Source: Methanobacterium sp. SMA-27 (GTDB taxonomy: Archaea; Methanobacteriota; Methanobacteria; Methanobacteriales; Methanobacteriaceae). Taken from it: 64,000 nucleotides of DNA. The stretch spans positions 2,426,726 to 2,490,725 of the forward strand of contig NZ_JQLY01000001.1 of assembly GCF_000744455.1 (NCBI RefSeq), given 5' to 3'. The position numbers and the translations under genes were made by a program. The notes below the pieces were generated by a model. It was not told where the DNA came from, searched no databases, and saw nothing but the letters and a program-made list of their open reading frames with translations. Within the stretch, counting starts at the first letter, position 1, and every line of letters begins with the position of its first letter. Below, piece by piece: positions 39,944-51,990 of the stretch.

Positions 39944-41521
39944 TTACTCTTCCAACCTAAATCTCTTAATCACTAGATCCTTATCAATTGATAAAACAAA
40001 TGATGCAGCTCTAGGGCCTTGTTTTTTCCCGATTATCAGCTTGTAAATTGCTTGGAAAGCCTTTTGAGGTTTAATATTCAAGTCATGGATAATGGCGTAC
40101 AATTCATCATGGAATTCCTCTGAGTTATAACTGCCATTTTCAAGAAGATATGCAACCTTTAACAAGAATTCTTTTTGTTCATCATTGATTTCAACTCTTG
40201 GAAGTTTGTTCAGTACCTGGAATTTTACAAATTCTGGTGCATAAAGTTCAAGCCAGTTTTTAACATGATTTATTCGGGTTTCCAGTTTTGCAACGTCAAC
40301 ATCATCAATTTCAGCGAACGTTTTTTCTGCCATAGATTTTGTTAGCTGCGAGTTTTTCTTTAATATATCAAAAACTTTCTCTGGATCATTGCCTTCTATC
40401 TGGTATGCAACAGTCATGAACCTGTATGACGGGTGAAAAGGCATGGATTCAGAAATTTCTATTTGTGATGCTTCGTATATTTTTTTAAGTTTTTGTTTCT
40501 CTTTATCTGAGGATGCTTCTTCTTCTCCATAGTATATACGTTCAACACGATCGTATTGTTCAATGAAATCTAAAAATGGCATTGATGGGTTGAAATCTTT
40601 ATGTTTCAGCGGTTTGCTTCGGAATATAAAATAATTCAAAGTTTCTGGTTCAGCAATTTCTAGCCATTGTTTCGGTGTGAAAAATACTCCGTGAGATTTG
40701 GACATGGCTTCTCCCTTGAGTGTTATCCACTCGTATGGTACTGGATATGGTGCTTCGTAACCAAAGATATCCTTTGATATGATTTTACTCACATCGTATG
40801 AACCTCCACTTGCGGCATGATCCTTTCCAAAGGGTTCGCATGTTATTCCAAATATTTTCCACCTAGCAGCCCATTCAACACGCCATGTTAATTTTCCATT
40901 ACCAGTTTTAATATCCATTTTGTCCTTATGACCGCATTTACAGCTGTAAAATACATTGTCACCATCGTAACTATGTGCATAAGTGGTGTTGACACGTCCA
41001 CATTCCTGGCAAATAGGGTTATATGGGAGCCAATTTTCTTTTAAAGGATGTTCTCTGAATTTATTGAAAATTTCCCTGATTTTTGAGGCTTTTTCAAGAG
41101 CAATTCTGATATATTCATCGTACATCCCTTCTTTGTACATTTTGGCACCAGAATAAACTTCTAGTTCTATCCCAAATTTTTCAAGTAGGCTTAGAAGGGG
41201 TTTTTCAAAGTGTTCAACAAAGTTGGAACAACATCCTTCTGGACAAGGTATTTTGGAGTAGGGTATGCCCAAATATTTTTCATAGGACTCTGGAAGAGGG
41301 TAAGGAACCTTCCTCAATGGGTCATGATCATCTGCTATCCATATGGTCTTTGAATTAGTTTCCATTTTTTTAAGGGCTTTGGTCACAGCATTGGCTATAA
41401 ATATGTCACATGAATTTCCAATATGTATAGATCCTGATATGGATGTTCCACTAGCAACAACATGCTCTGGCACATCCTTTTCATTTAATTCGTCTGCGAT
41501 CCTTGCGATCCAGTGTTTCAA
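39944..41521 (-). CDS. lysK: Class I lysyl-tRNA synthetase
   Basis: About 525 residues of the class I LysRS found in most archaea. The HIGH-like motif is [14 protein letters not shown], the KMSKS-like motif is GEAMSKSHG near residue 285, and C-terminal helices form the anticodon-binding cage. A zinc-finger-like cysteine set (CQECGR; CKCGHK) lies in the connective region. It charges tRNA-Lys. The start is probably TTG 41521 ([11 protein letters not shown]): AAGGTGAT lies at ideal distance, whereas GTG 41530 and ATG 41527 overlap that site. Confidence 0.94.
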   Translation of the reverse strand: MKHWIARIADELNEKDVPEHVVASGTSISGSIHIGNSCDIFIANAVTKALKKMETNSKTIWIADDHDPLRKVPYPLPESYEKYLGIPYSKIPCPEGCCSNFVEHFEKPLLSLLEKFGIELEVYSGAKMYKEGMYDEYIRIALEKASKIREIFNKFREHPLKENWLPYNPICQECGRVNTTYAHSYDGDNVFYSCKCGHKDKMDIKTGNGKLTWRVEWAARWKIFGITCEPFGKDHAASGGSYDVSKIISKDIFGYEAPYPVPYEWITLKGEAMSKSHGVFFTPKQWLEIAEPETLNYFIFRSKPLKHKDFNPSMPFLDFIEQYDRVERIYYGEEEASSDKEKQKLKKIYEASQIEISESMPFHPSYRFMTVAYQIEGNDPEKVFDILKKNSQLTKSMAEKTFAEIDDVDVAKLETRINHVKNWLELYAPEFVKFQVLNKLPRVEINDEQKEFLLKVAYLLENGSYNSEEFHDELYAIIHDLNIKPQKAFQAIYKLIIGKKQGPRAASFVLSIDKDLVIKRFRLEE

Positions 41522-41773
41522 TAACATCACCTTTATAGATTATAATAAATTATGAAAATATTTGTAAGATTTATTTAATCATTTATTTCAATTGAATAAA
41601 ATGATATTGATATAAATCAAATGACTATTTTTTTAACAATATTGGTAAAGATATCCTCATTCCAATTAAAAGTATTTCTTGTCACTTATAAAAATAAATA
41701 AAATTAAGATCTAAAAAATAGATCTTAGAATAAAATGCTATATTGTTTAATTAAGATAAAAAAAGGATGGATC

Positions 41774-43072
41774 TTAGTCGAATACATCCTGACTAGCATC
41801 GTCCAACCATTCATTGACCAGTTTAACTGCACAGTAACTACCGCACATTGTACAAGTATCAGGGTCTTCTGGAGGTTTAGCATCCCTAATTGCTCTGGCA
41901 TCTGCAGGACAGATTGCAGCTGCATACTGGCCTTCCCAATCGAGTTTTTTACGAGCATTTGCCATAACTAGGTCTAGTTCACCATTATGTATTCCTTTGG
42001 CCATATCACCTACGTAAGCTCCAATCCTGCTGGCTATAAGTCCTTCTTTAACATCTTCAGGTCCTGGAAGTGCAAGGTGTTCAGCAGGTGTAACATAACA
42101 TATGAAATCAGCTCCAGCAGAAGCTGACTGTGCAGCACCTATTGAAGATACTATATGATCATAGGCAGGAGCAATGTCTGTTACTATTGGTCCAAGCATG
42201 TAAAATGGAGCATTATTACATAATTTTTTCTGCACCATAACATTGGTTGCTATTTCCTTCAAAGGAATATGTCCCGGTCCTTCTACAATTGTCTGAACTC
42301 CTCTTTCCCTTGCTCTATCGACCAGTTCACCAAGAATAATTAATTCCTGAACCTGTGCCCTGTCCGTTGAATCTGCTATCGCACCTGCCCTCATACCATT
42401 TGCAAGGCTTATAACGAAATCATATTCTTTAGCAATGTCAAGTACGTATTCATAGTTCTTATATAATGGATTTTCAACTTCATTGTGAACCATCCATGCT
42501 GACATGAATGCTCCACCACGACTTACAAGACCACCTTCACGGCCCTGCCTCTTAAGCCTTTTAAGGGTTTCTTTATTGACAGAACAGTGTATTGCCATGA
42601 AATCTATACCGTCTTTAGCCTGTTTTTCTATGGCCTTAAAGACAGCATCTTCCTCCATATATATTGCAGCTCCATGTTCCCTTATACATTCAATGGATGC
42701 CTGATAAAGAGGCACACTTCCAACTGGTAGATCAGATATGCTTAGTATTTTTCTTCTAATGGCATCCAAGTCTCCACCAACACTGAGCTCCATAAGGGTA
42801 TCTGCCTGGTTTTCCATAGCTATCATGGCTTTTTTAACTTCCATATCCATATCATTTATATCTGTGGAAGTTCCAATTGTAGCATTTACCTTAGTTCTTA
42901 GACCTGCTCCAATACCCACCGGTTTAACATCTCTTCCAACGTTGTTTGGGATCGCTATTGTTCCCTGAGCAACTGATTTTCTGATAAACTCTTCGTCAAC
43001 ATTTTCGATTTTTGCAACCGCTTTCATTTGTTCTGTTATTATGCCCTTTCTTGCATCGTCCATCTGTGTCAT
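41774..43072 (-). CDS. thiC: Phosphomethylpyrimidine synthase
   Basis: About 432 residues. The C-terminal [11 protein letters not shown] is the CX2CX4C cluster motif that binds the radical-SAM iron-sulfur centre. VEGPGHIPL and [16 protein letters not shown] are core ThiC barrel elements. It rearranges AIR to HMP-phosphate for thiamin. ATG 43072 is chosen over 43087 because GGTGATTCT directly precedes it. No TPP riboswitch-like structure was seen in the 280-bp upstream gap. Confidence 0.95.
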   Translation of the reverse strand: MTQMDDARKGIITEQMKAVAKIENVDEEFIRKSVAQGTIAIPNNVGRDVKPVGIGAGLRTKVNATIGTSTDINDMDMEVKKAMIAMENQADTLMELSVGGDLDAIRRKILSISDLPVGSVPLYQASIECIREHGAAIYMEEDAVFKAIEKQAKDGIDFMAIHCSVNKETLKRLKRQGREGGLVSRGGAFMSAWMVHNEVENPLYKNYEYVLDIAKEYDFVISLANGMRAGAIADSTDRAQVQELIILGELVDRARERGVQTIVEGPGHIPLKEIATNVMVQKKLCNNAPFYMLGPIVTDIAPAYDHIVSSIGAAQSASAGADFICYVTPAEHLALPGPEDVKEGLIASRIGAYVGDMAKGIHNGELDLVMANARKKLDWEGQYAAAICPADARAIRDAKPPEDPDTCTMCGSYCAVKLVNEWLDDASQDVFD

Positions 43073-43352
43073 AGAATCACCATTCACTTTTTAATTATTA
43101 CTTCCCAAAGATTCTCTCTGTTCAGTTTAAATATCAAAATCATTCTAAAGCTTTAATTTATAATTAGCTTCACATCAAAATCTATGATTTTACTTTATAC
43201 TCAACATAAAAATAGGTGTTGTTAAAGATACATGTAACAAACCAAGGATCACTATGTCGAATGATACTATTAACTTAGTCTTTTTATATTTTACTAGGTT
43301 TTCTATTTGATTTTCTGAATATTATATTATGTTTTATTCTACCAAATTAAAT

Positions 43353-44267
43353 CTATTTCCACATCATTTCCATTCGATCTCTAACCATATTTTCATTGGG
43401 TACATTTGTTTGACATCCTTCAGCTTCCACAATAAATGATGCAACTGAAGAAGCAAATTTACCACAAGTTTCCAGGTCTTCTCCATTTAAATATGCATTT
43501 AAAAATCCTGCACGATATGAGTCACCTGCACCAGTTGGGTCAACAGTATCTCGGATTATGGCATCTATTTTTATTTCTTCATCTGTGCATATTGAACTTC
43601 CATCTTTACCATGGGTTGTAACAACAATATCCGGTCCAAAATTTATTAGGTCGTCTATAGTCATATTCAAGGTTTCCTGTATCCTTTTTATTTCATGATG
43701 GTTTCCAAATAGTATATTACATATTTTTAATACTTCTTCTAGTTCATTTTTGGAATACATGTGAAGATCCTGTCCTGGATCGAAGGATATGAGCTTTCCT
43801 AATTTATGGGCAACTTCGCCAGATCTTCTATTAAATCCAGGATCTCCTGTTGCAAGATGTACCGCATTAACAGAGTCAATTGCTTTTTGTGGCGGTTCTG
43901 AATTTTTAAATTGAGATGCTGCACCCCAATAGAAATAGCTTATCTGGTCATTATTGGAATCTGTTAGAACGAACGCAGTTGGAGTCTTTTCATCTTCAAT
44001 AACTATCATATTTTCTGTATCAATATTGAGATTTTTTAGTTTATCCTCATATTCTGATCTTATGAAATCATTACCCACCGCAGATATTAGTGACGATTTA
44101 AGTCCTAAAGTTGATGCAACAACTGCTACATTTGCTGCAGCCCCACCAAATAATGTACGCATTTTGTTAATTGCTGTGGAAGTATTAGGTTGTGGGAACT
44201 CATTTACTTGTATTATATAATCAAATGCTGTATGCCCAATTGCTAGTAAATCTGATTTATTGCTCAA
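43353..44267 (-). CDS. PfkB-family carbohydrate/nucleoside kinase
   Basis: A 304-residue ribokinase-fold kinase. The N-terminal [15 protein letters not shown] starts the fold, [13 protein letters not shown] is the first PfkB signature, and [18 protein letters not shown] contains the catalytic Asp and anion hole. Archaeal members (Methanocaldococcus type) phosphorylate nucleosides such as cytidine and inosine or sugars; the substrate cannot be chosen from sequence. The start is TTG 44267 with GGGTGATTGA as ribosome binding site. It is a single gene. Confidence 0.88.
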   Translation of the reverse strand: MSNKSDLLAIGHTAFDYIIQVNEFPQPNTSTAINKMRTLFGGAAANVAVVASTLGLKSSLISAVGNDFIRSEYEDKLKNLNIDTENMIVIEDEKTPTAFVLTDSNNDQISYFYWGAASQFKNSEPPQKAIDSVNAVHLATGDPGFNRRSGEVAHKLGKLISFDPGQDLHMYSKNELEEVLKICNILFGNHHEIKRIQETLNMTIDDLINFGPDIVVTTHGKDGSSICTDEEIKIDAIIRDTVDPTGAGDSYRAGFLNAYLNGEDLETCGKFASSVASFIVEAEGCQTNVPNENMVRDRMEMMWK

Positions 44268-44406
44268 TCAATCACCCGCCATATTTTTATTTTTGGAATA
44301 TTTAAAATTAACCTAATTGTATTGTTAAAATAACTTCAGAAATTAGGAAATAAATTAAACTAAAGTCATAAAGAATTTAATCCAAATTTAGGAATATTAT
44401 ACAATA

Positions 44407-45270
44407 TTAAATTCTAATAAAGCCTGAATTTTCTACTATTTTCTGTCCATTTCCAGTTATAAAATCTACAAAATCTTTTAAAACACGATTTTCCGTGTTA
44501 CATAAAACAAGACTAATTAAATGTTTTGTTTCATTTTTTAAAATATCTGATCCTTCTGTAAAACTATTATTAAGAAATGTGTAGAGTTTATCGTTATTTT
44601 GAATTGTTTTTAATGCATTATATGGGGATTTAACCAATTCTACTATTTGGTAGTTAATTTTCATATTGTCCATGGTATTCCATGCCAAACGCTGTGATGA
44701 ACCTTGTATTTCTAAAAAATTTTTTCCATTAATATCATTTATTCCTTGGATTTTTCTTTGATTTTTTGATACAAGAACCAGATAATCGTATGCAATTGGT
44801 ATGAATTCTAAATCATGCATGAATGCCCTCACAGGATCATCAAGCGTTAAAATATCTACCATATCCTTTCTTGCAAGTTTTAAAGCGCTTTCGTCATCGG
44901 TTTGATATATGGTTACTTCAAGTTGATATTCAGTTGCTAGAGCTTCAACAAGTCCTGCTGAGATATATCCTCCGCAAATAACGGGTTTATCCCTTTCTTC
45001 CAGCCGTATCATATAATTCTCATATTTTTTTAATATTTTATACCCATTTTCTGTCAAACCAGAACCTGCTCCTGTTGTTTCCACCAATCTTAAACCAAAT
45101 TTTTCTTCAGATTCTCTAATGCGTCTATTTAAAACAGAGTGAGAAATTCCAAGCCTTTTTGCAGCTTCTCGCTGTGACCATGTATTAGATACACATTTAA
45201 GTGTTTCAAAAATTTTATAACTGAATTCATGACCATTAATAACCATATTTAGTTTGGGAGAATACTTCAT
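44407..45270 (-). CDS. ModE/LysR-like regulator with periplasmic-binding-like domain
   Basis: 287 residues. The N-terminal ~75 residues form a LysR/ModE winged helix (WSQREAAKRLGISHSVLNRRIRESEEKFGLRLVE). The rest resembles a substrate-binding domain without signal peptide (VICGGYISAGLVEAL, VDILTLDDPVRAF, DYLVLVSKN). The effector could be a small anion such as molybdate/tungstate or a sugar phosphate. It diverges from the hexuloisomerase gene across 265 bp, and fdhD is beyond that, so regulation of either is plausible but inferred. Confidence 0.82.
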   Translation of the reverse strand: MKYSPKLNMVINGHEFSYKIFETLKCVSNTWSQREAAKRLGISHSVLNRRIRESEEKFGLRLVETTGAGSGLTENGYKILKKYENYMIRLEERDKPVICGGYISAGLVEALATEYQLEVTIYQTDDESALKLARKDMVDILTLDDPVRAFMHDLEFIPIAYDYLVLVSKNQRKIQGINDINGKNFLEIQGSSQRLAWNTMDNMKINYQIVELVKSPYNALKTIQNNDKLYTFLNNSFTEGSDILKNETKHLISLVLCNTENRVLKDFVDFITGNGQKIVENSGFIRI

Positions 45271-45535
45271 AAGACCACTTTAAAGGAAAGGTATTTGCAT
45301 TTAAAATTTATGTTATATTTGTTTTCCAATCTATCTATTTCCATTATAGGGTTTTAATTTTTATATGATGATCTACTTGAAATAAATATAAGAACTATAA
45401 CATTATTGATTATCACATTAAATAAAAAATGAATTAATTGGAATATATCTTGATTGAAGGTTATTCAGGAATTGTATTTAATACGTTAAATAATCTGTTA
45501 TTTAAAAACAATAAACATTCTTATATGGTGGACAA

Positions 45536-46120
45536 ATGATATTAAACGATGCAATAGAAGAAATAGTAGAAAATATAATGGCAGTTTCGGCTGAAACTAA
45601 AAAACAAAGTATTATAGAAATGATGGAAATTTTAACATCCTCCAAGAATGTTTTCCTTCTTGGCCAAGGTAGGTCCGGTCTAGTTGCAAGGGCATTTGCA
45701 ATGCGTCTAATGCATCTTGGAATAAGTGTTTATGTGGTTGGAGAAACAATCACTCCGGCCATAGATGATGATGATTGTCTTCTGGCAATTTCAGGATCTG
45801 GAGAAACAAGTTACATAATAAGTACTGCAAAGATCGCAAAGAAAAGAGGTTCAAAAATTGTTGCAGTGACATCCTATGATGATTCAACCCTTGGAAAAAT
45901 GGCAGATCTAGTTATACACATCAAAGGCCGTACTAAAGTTGATTCTGAAAAAAATTATATAAAACGGCAGATGAATGGAAAGCATTTGTCACTTTCCCCA
46001 CTGGGTACTTTATTCGAAGTATCAACACTTATATTCTTAGATGCGCTTATAGCTCAACTAATGAATAAATTGGGAAAAACAGAGGATGATCTGAAAAAGA
46101 GGCATACTGTACTTGAATAA
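45536..46120 (+). CDS. hxlB: 6-phospho-3-hexuloisomerase
   Basis: 194-residue SIS-domain isomerase. [20 protein letters not shown] near residue 42 binds the sugar phosphate, and [24 protein letters not shown] is the second SIS signature. Length and order match HxlB/PHI. In archaea lacking the pentose phosphate pathway it works with hexulose-phosphate synthase to make ribulose 5-phosphate. The synthase is not here, though a fused Fae-Hps may lie elsewhere. GGTGGA precedes the ATG. Confidence 0.93.
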   Translation: MILNDAIEEIVENIMAVSAETKKQSIIEMMEILTSSKNVFLLGQGRSGLVARAFAMRLMHLGISVYVVGETITPAIDDDDCLLAISGSGETSYIISTAKIAKKRGSKIVAVTSYDDSTLGKMADLVIHIKGRTKVDSEKNYIKRQMNGKHLSLSPLGTLFEVSTLIFLDALIAQLMNKLGKTEDDLKKRHTVLE

Positions 46121-46393
46121 TTTTAAATAGGGAATTGAACCTATTTTTTTAAAAAAAAAATATCAAAATTACCTTATGAATTCTAATATTTTTTCTTAAA
46201 TACCATTTTGTTCCAATTTTGATTGACAATAATACATTAATTTGATACCATTCAATCATTTAATCATGATTATGAATAATTGGAAATAAAAAAAAAGATT
46301 AGGAATAAAAGGTAAAATGGAATTAATCTATTAAAAAGAATTATAATAATAGGTTTTTTTTATCATAATTTAAGAAGTTATTGAGGTAATAAT

Positions 46394-47149
46394 ATGCCTG
46401 CGATGTTTAAAGAGGTTAAAGCTACAAGAATAGGTAAAGAAACTTTTGAATTAGATGAAAAGGTAGTCATTGATGAAGAAGTCGAAATAATAGTGAATGA
46501 AATGGCTTTTGGCAGATTTTCACTTAGTCCAACATTTTTGAAGGAATTTATAGTTGGATATCTCATGGGTGAGGGTCTTATTGACACTTTGGATAATATA
46601 AAATTAATCGACTTAGAGGAAAACACTATCAAGGTTGAAATAGATCTGTTTGACTTTGACATAAGAAGGGAAATGGTAATGAGTTCGGACTGTTTTGGAG
46701 GATGGAGAAATAGAATAGAATTTGTTAAAGAAGTCAAATCAGATTACACAGTTTCTAAAGACAAAATATTGGATGCTTTTGAAAGATTAAGGAAAGAATC
46801 AACTGTTTGGAAGGAAACAGGAGGCACACACATAGCAGCCATAGTGACAGAAAACACATTTATTGCAATAGAAGATGTAAGTCGGCATGTTGCAATTGAT
46901 AAAGTAATGGGGGCAGCTGTTCTAAAAGGAATAGATATATCCCGGAGTTTTATTGCATGCAGTGGTAGAATGCCATCTGACATGGTTATGAAGGTTGCAA
47001 GAGTGGGAATACCAATATTAACTTCCAAAGCAGCACCAACGGCTTCAGGCTACACTGCAGGACAGAAATCAGGTATAACCCTTGTAGGGTTTGTCAGAGG
47101 CAAGAGATTCAATTTGTATACTCATCCCAAAAGAATTTCGGTTAATTGA
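46394..47149 (+). CDS. fdhD: Formate dehydrogenase accessory sulfurtransferase FdhD
   Basis: 251 residues. ETGGTHIAAI, IEDVSRHVAIDKVMGAAVL, ACSGRMPSDMVMKVARVGIPIL, SKAAPTASGYTAG and LVGFVRGKRFNLYTHP match FdhD throughout. FdhD transfers sulfur to the molybdenum/tungsten cofactor of formate dehydrogenase. Bacterial FdhD has two cysteines in a CXXC motif on a mobile loop; here the loop reads SSDCFGGWR with a single cysteine (Cys100). GAGGTAAT precedes the ATG. It is separated by 3 kb or more from the fdh genes on the other strand. Confidence 0.93.
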   Translation: MPAMFKEVKATRIGKETFELDEKVVIDEEVEIIVNEMAFGRFSLSPTFLKEFIVGYLMGEGLIDTLDNIKLIDLEENTIKVEIDLFDFDIRREMVMSSDCFGGWRNRIEFVKEVKSDYTVSKDKILDAFERLRKESTVWKETGGTHIAAIVTENTFIAIEDVSRHVAIDKVMGAAVLKGIDISRSFIACSGRMPSDMVMKVARVGIPILTSKAAPTASGYTAGQKSGITLVGFVRGKRFNLYTHPKRISVN

Positions 47150-47168
47150 TACAATTTGGAGGAATAGA

Positions 47169-47529
47169 ATGGGAAAGGATTTAAAGGAAATTTTTTCAAC
47201 TTATAAATATAATGAATCTGATCTGATACAACATCACTAGATATCCAGACTAACTATGGATATCTATCTGAAAATTCTATTATACAAGTTTCTAAGTTTA
47301 CAGGAGTTCCTGAAAGTGAAGTATATGGGGTTGCAACATTTTACACCCAGTTTCCGATTTTCTCCTATTGGAAAAAAATATTTAATGGCATGGTGTTCCT
47401 TTGCCTAACATTTTAACCAATCCTGCGGTGGATTATAGTATTAGGAATCCTGAATTGAAGTTCTGTGCTGTCAGAATTGATAAAGATAAAAAAAGACTTC
47501 TTCTTACGATTAATAGTATTGTTTTTTAG
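47169..47529 (+). pseudogene. Decayed NuoE/HndA-like gene and following fragment
   Basis: ATG 47169 begins MGKDLKEIFSTYKYNESDLIQ and is then out of frame. The next frame reads DIQTNYGYLSENSIIQVSKF and GVPESEVYGVATFYTQF, the unmistakable N-terminal half of a thioredoxin-like [2Fe-2S] NuoE/HndA subunit. The cysteines of the cluster-binding half are gone. A further fragment at 47392-47529 (NPAVDYSIRNPELKFCAVRI) is unrecognised. The gene is thus truncated and frameshifted. A NuoE relative next to fdhD suggests a lost electron-transfer unit, possibly for formate or hydrogen. Confidence 0.65.
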
Positions 47530-47842
47530 AAATAGAATTTTTATATTTGTAGATTATTTTTCATATAAGAGATCAATTTTATTTATTTTATTTTTTTATT
47601 TTTTTTAGTCTGGATATTTCAAGTAAGATTTTATTATTGAATGTAAATCTTCATCCGAATTTCATTTTTGGGACTTATATATGTATTTAAAATAGATTTA
47701 ACATTTAATAGAATTAGAACCGGATTTTCAAAGGGATATTTGCCCACTTTCATTGTTTTAACTACACATCATTATATAAATATTCCGCTTTGATTTTTGA
47801 TGAAAATATATATATCCTACTACATAAGTGTAATTAACACCC

Positions 47843-48062
47843 ATGGTTTCCACATGCCCGAAACACATAATCTCAGGGTTGAAATATTTAGCAGCAGTAG
47901 AACTAAGAAAGAAAGGACATAATCAAAGAGATAGCAGAAAAACTCGATATGGATAGATCAACAGTTTCCCATTATCTAAATGGTAGGAATGTATTTTGGA
48001 ACTCCATAGAGATAGCAGAAGTTATAAAAAACATATGTCCCAAGGATAAAAAAAGATATTAA
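47843..48062 (+). pseudogene. Frameshifted helix-turn-helix regulator
   Basis: ATG 47843 reads MVSTCPKHIISGLKYLAAVE. The second half is in another frame, IKEIAEKLDMDRSTVSHYLN, then GRNVFWNSIEIAEVIKN to TAA 48060. EIAEKLDMDRSTVSHYLNGRN is a clear HTH of the XRE/Fis type. One frameshift near 47918-47925 separates the halves. It may be a regulator of the neighbouring decayed locus, or a sequencing error in a functional gene. Confidence 0.6.
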
Positions 48063-48108
48063 GTAGGGATATAGAGTTAATCTGTGAAAAATTGAGGGCG
48101 GTGAAAAT

Positions 48109-48426
48109 ATGCATATAGAATGGAAAGTTGTTTTAACTGGTTTAATAATAGCAATAATACTTGGTTTAATCCTTGGAAGTGTTGCAGGATCCTGGGGGGC
48201 ATTGATTGGATATTTTGTAGCGGCTATATACGTTGGTTATATCGTTGGCGGAGATTCTCTGAATGGTGCTGTACACGGAGCACTTGTGTGTGTTATTGCA
48301 GCAACAATAGTTGGTGCAATTTTATTGGGGGCAGAAGGAGCAGCAGGGGCAGCAGTTGGAATCCTCGGGGCAATTAGTGGAGTAATCGGAGGCATAATGG
48401 GGGTTATGTTAAAGGGATCTGATTAG
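48109..48426 (+). CDS. DUF5518-like small membrane protein, copy 4
   Basis: 105 residues with three to four helices. It contains the same [20 protein letters not shown] core as the 24240 protein and a glycine/alanine-rich last helix (GAAVGILGAISGVIGG). GGCGGTGAAAAT precedes the ATG. It is isolated here, 23 kb from the three-gene cluster, just after the decayed HTH gene. Function is unknown. Confidence 0.78.
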   Translation: MHIEWKVVLTGLIIAIILGLILGSVAGSWGALIGYFVAAIYVGYIVGGDSLNGAVHGALVCVIAATIVGAILLGAEGAAGAAVGILGAISGVIGGIMGVMLKGSD

Positions 48427-48490
48427 TGCCCCATGGTCACTCACCAATATTTTGTATTTTTTTTGTCTATAATATTAATTCATATTATTA

Positions 48491-48679
48491 TCCTGTATTG
48501 AAGTGTAAGACGTTGATGAAGGGTATTTCAAACACGTTGTGGGACTTGTTGTGAGGAAACTGGGGTTGAATAGTAGATCGGATCACGAGATATGTTTCAA
48601 ACGTTAGTAGGGGCCGATGCCACAGCGAAGGCTGGAACCCGGGAAAAATAAAGAACTTGAAGACAGAAAACGATTCTAA
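48491..48679 (+). pseudogene. 3'-end remnant of a third nrdD gene
   Basis: 187 bases from ctgtat to the final TAA align without net length change to the last 187 bases of nrdD copy A (36215-36401). Examples are aagtgtaagacgttgatgaa against aagtgtaaaacacttatgaa, and agacagaaaacgattctaa against the nrdD end. Internal stops and small indels destroy the frame. Codon choice resembles the 5' part of copy B more than copy A's tail. It is the zinc/glycyl-radical C-terminus of a lost NrdD. Confidence 0.75.
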
Positions 48680-48866
48680 AACTATATTTTTTCCCTACTT
48701 TTTTTAGCCATTATTTTATTAATTATTCATGATCTCAACTATTTAGTAAGTCGAAAACTAATTACTTCGAAATTTGATTAAAAATTCCTAAAAATTGGAA
48801 TAAAGGGTAGGAATCCTTTAAAAAAAAGAAATAAATTAAAATTAACTCAGGGATTTTGGGATGTGA

Positions 48867-49958
<1,092 letters not shown>

Positions 49959-50134
49959 TTCTTGAATCCCTCCAAATTTCTTTAAATAGATATGGATACA
50001 TTCTGATAGTTATCTTTTTCTACTTGTTGCATCGTATGATAAATCACATAAGAAACTCATATAAAATAATAACCATAAAAAAAATTTTTAGATCCAAATT
50101 TGAAATCAAAAGAATTAGAAAAGTATTGGAATAA

Positions 50135-50677
<543 letters not shown>

Positions 50678-50786
50678 CTCAATCACCTTGAAAATAAATT
50701 TAAAAAAAATAAATAGAAGTGAGATAATTCTCACCTATATTTAATGTCTTTATTTGCTAGAGAGACATTTCTATCTCCTAAATAAA

Positions 50787-51986
50787 TTATTCCTCACTAG
50801 GCTCTTTGTCTATTATTGAAAGAGGAGGTTTCTGATCTACATCATATCCTGGTTTGTAGTCGAACAATTCCTGGATCTGTATACCTATTTTATGCCAGAT
50901 TCTTGCTAATGGAATCTCCGCAGGACATACCTCTTCGCACTGTCCGCAGTTGGTACATGAATCTGCTATATGTACCAATCTTATTAAGTGGAACATTGGT
51001 CCTGGTGGAAGTTCTCCTTTGGTCACCCATTCTGGAGACTCCATTTCCATGGTACACTCCACACAATGGCAGATAGGACAAGCTTCTCTGCAACCATAGC
51101 ATTTTATACACTTATCAAATTCATCCATGTACTGATCAAGACTCAGTAACTCCCCGCTTTCTTCCTGGAAGTCTTTATCCTGCCATTTTTTGGCCAATTT
51201 GACCATGGTTGCATCGATAGTTGCACGTATTTCAATACCCTTTGGTACAGGATCCTTTACAGTTAATGCACCGGCTGATATAGCTTTATCAAGGATTTCT
51301 GCACCTTTATCTGAGAATACTTCTACGAATGTTGCTTTTCCGGCTAGCGGTCCTATTACTCCCCAGTTACCTAATGCCAGATCCGACATTAATGGTATGT
51401 TGGTTTCGCATCTTCTGCAGTTGGTTCTTCGGCCGAATCCTTCATCTTCAAGTTCATCTATACTTATTTCCTTTTCACCCTCTGCTGTTTCTATAACCAA
51501 ATTTCCTTTGGTAATTTCTTCTTTAACAACGCTGTCAGGGTCGAGGTCGTAGAATTTTTCTATCATTTCCCGAGCCTGAACAGGTGGTAAAGTTCCACCA
51601 CAGTTAACCCCAATCATAACAACATTGTCCCTGCTTATCTTCTTCCTCTTCATGAGCTCTACAATGGTCATTGCGTCGCATGGTTTGGTTGTGACAGCTA
51701 ATTTCATGTCTTCAGCGCCTTTGAGGTACTTTTGAACGGTTTTTGCCATGTTCAGTGTACCGCAGTGTAGGGATCCTGCTGATTCTATGATTTTTTCAGG
51801 GTCGGTTATTAATGTGGGCACTGCATCGTACAGGTCTGCGCCTTTTTTCACGGCTAGAACTGCATCTACTATGCCTTTCTCAAGCATGAATTTTAATAAT
51901 GAGGTTACTGCTCCACCGCATTCTCCACTTTCAGCTATTTCTTCGTCTGGAGAGAATGCATAATACATGTCGTTTACTTGAACCAT
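50787..51986 (-). CDS. fdhB: F420-dependent formate dehydrogenase beta subunit, copy 2 (MvhD-linked)
   Basis: About 399 residues. The N-terminal FrhB-type F420/FAD domain begins [26 protein letters not shown]. Two [4Fe-4S] motifs near the C-terminus are [16 protein letters not shown] and [12 protein letters not shown]. It passes electrons from FdhA to F420. It starts 4 bp after mvhD, implying translation with it; GGTGATAAC fixes the start. It is closely similar to the fdhB at 52756, with near-identical DNA blocks. There is no fdhA in this sub-cluster, so it may share FdhA or replace the other FdhB in an Hdr-linked complex. Confidence 0.93.
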   Translation of the reverse strand: MVQVNDMYYAFSPDEEIAESGECGGAVTSLLKFMLEKGIVDAVLAVKKGADLYDAVPTLITDPEKIIESAGSLHCGTLNMAKTVQKYLKGAEDMKLAVTTKPCDAMTIVELMKRKKISRDNVVMIGVNCGGTLPPVQAREMIEKFYDLDPDSVVKEEITKGNLVIETAEGEKEISIDELEDEGFGRRTNCRRCETNIPLMSDLALGNWGVIGPLAGKATFVEVFSDKGAEILDKAISAGALTVKDPVPKGIEIRATIDATMVKLAKKWQDKDFQEESGELLSLDQYMDEFDKCIKCYGCREACPICHCVECTMEMESPEWVTKGELPPGPMFHLIRLVHIADSCTNCGQCEEVCPAEIPLARIWHKIGIQIQELFDYKPGYDVDQKPPLSIIDKEPSEE

Positions 51987-51990
51987 GTTA

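Noticed and set aside
43073..43352. TPP riboswitch upstream of thiC
   Set aside because: No conserved CUGAGA-type core or matching stems were visible in the AT-rich gap.
48120..48377. Second plus-strand frame rich in Trp, Cys and Ser
   Set aside because: It is a frame shadow of the DUF5518-like gene at 48109, which has the better start and family motif.
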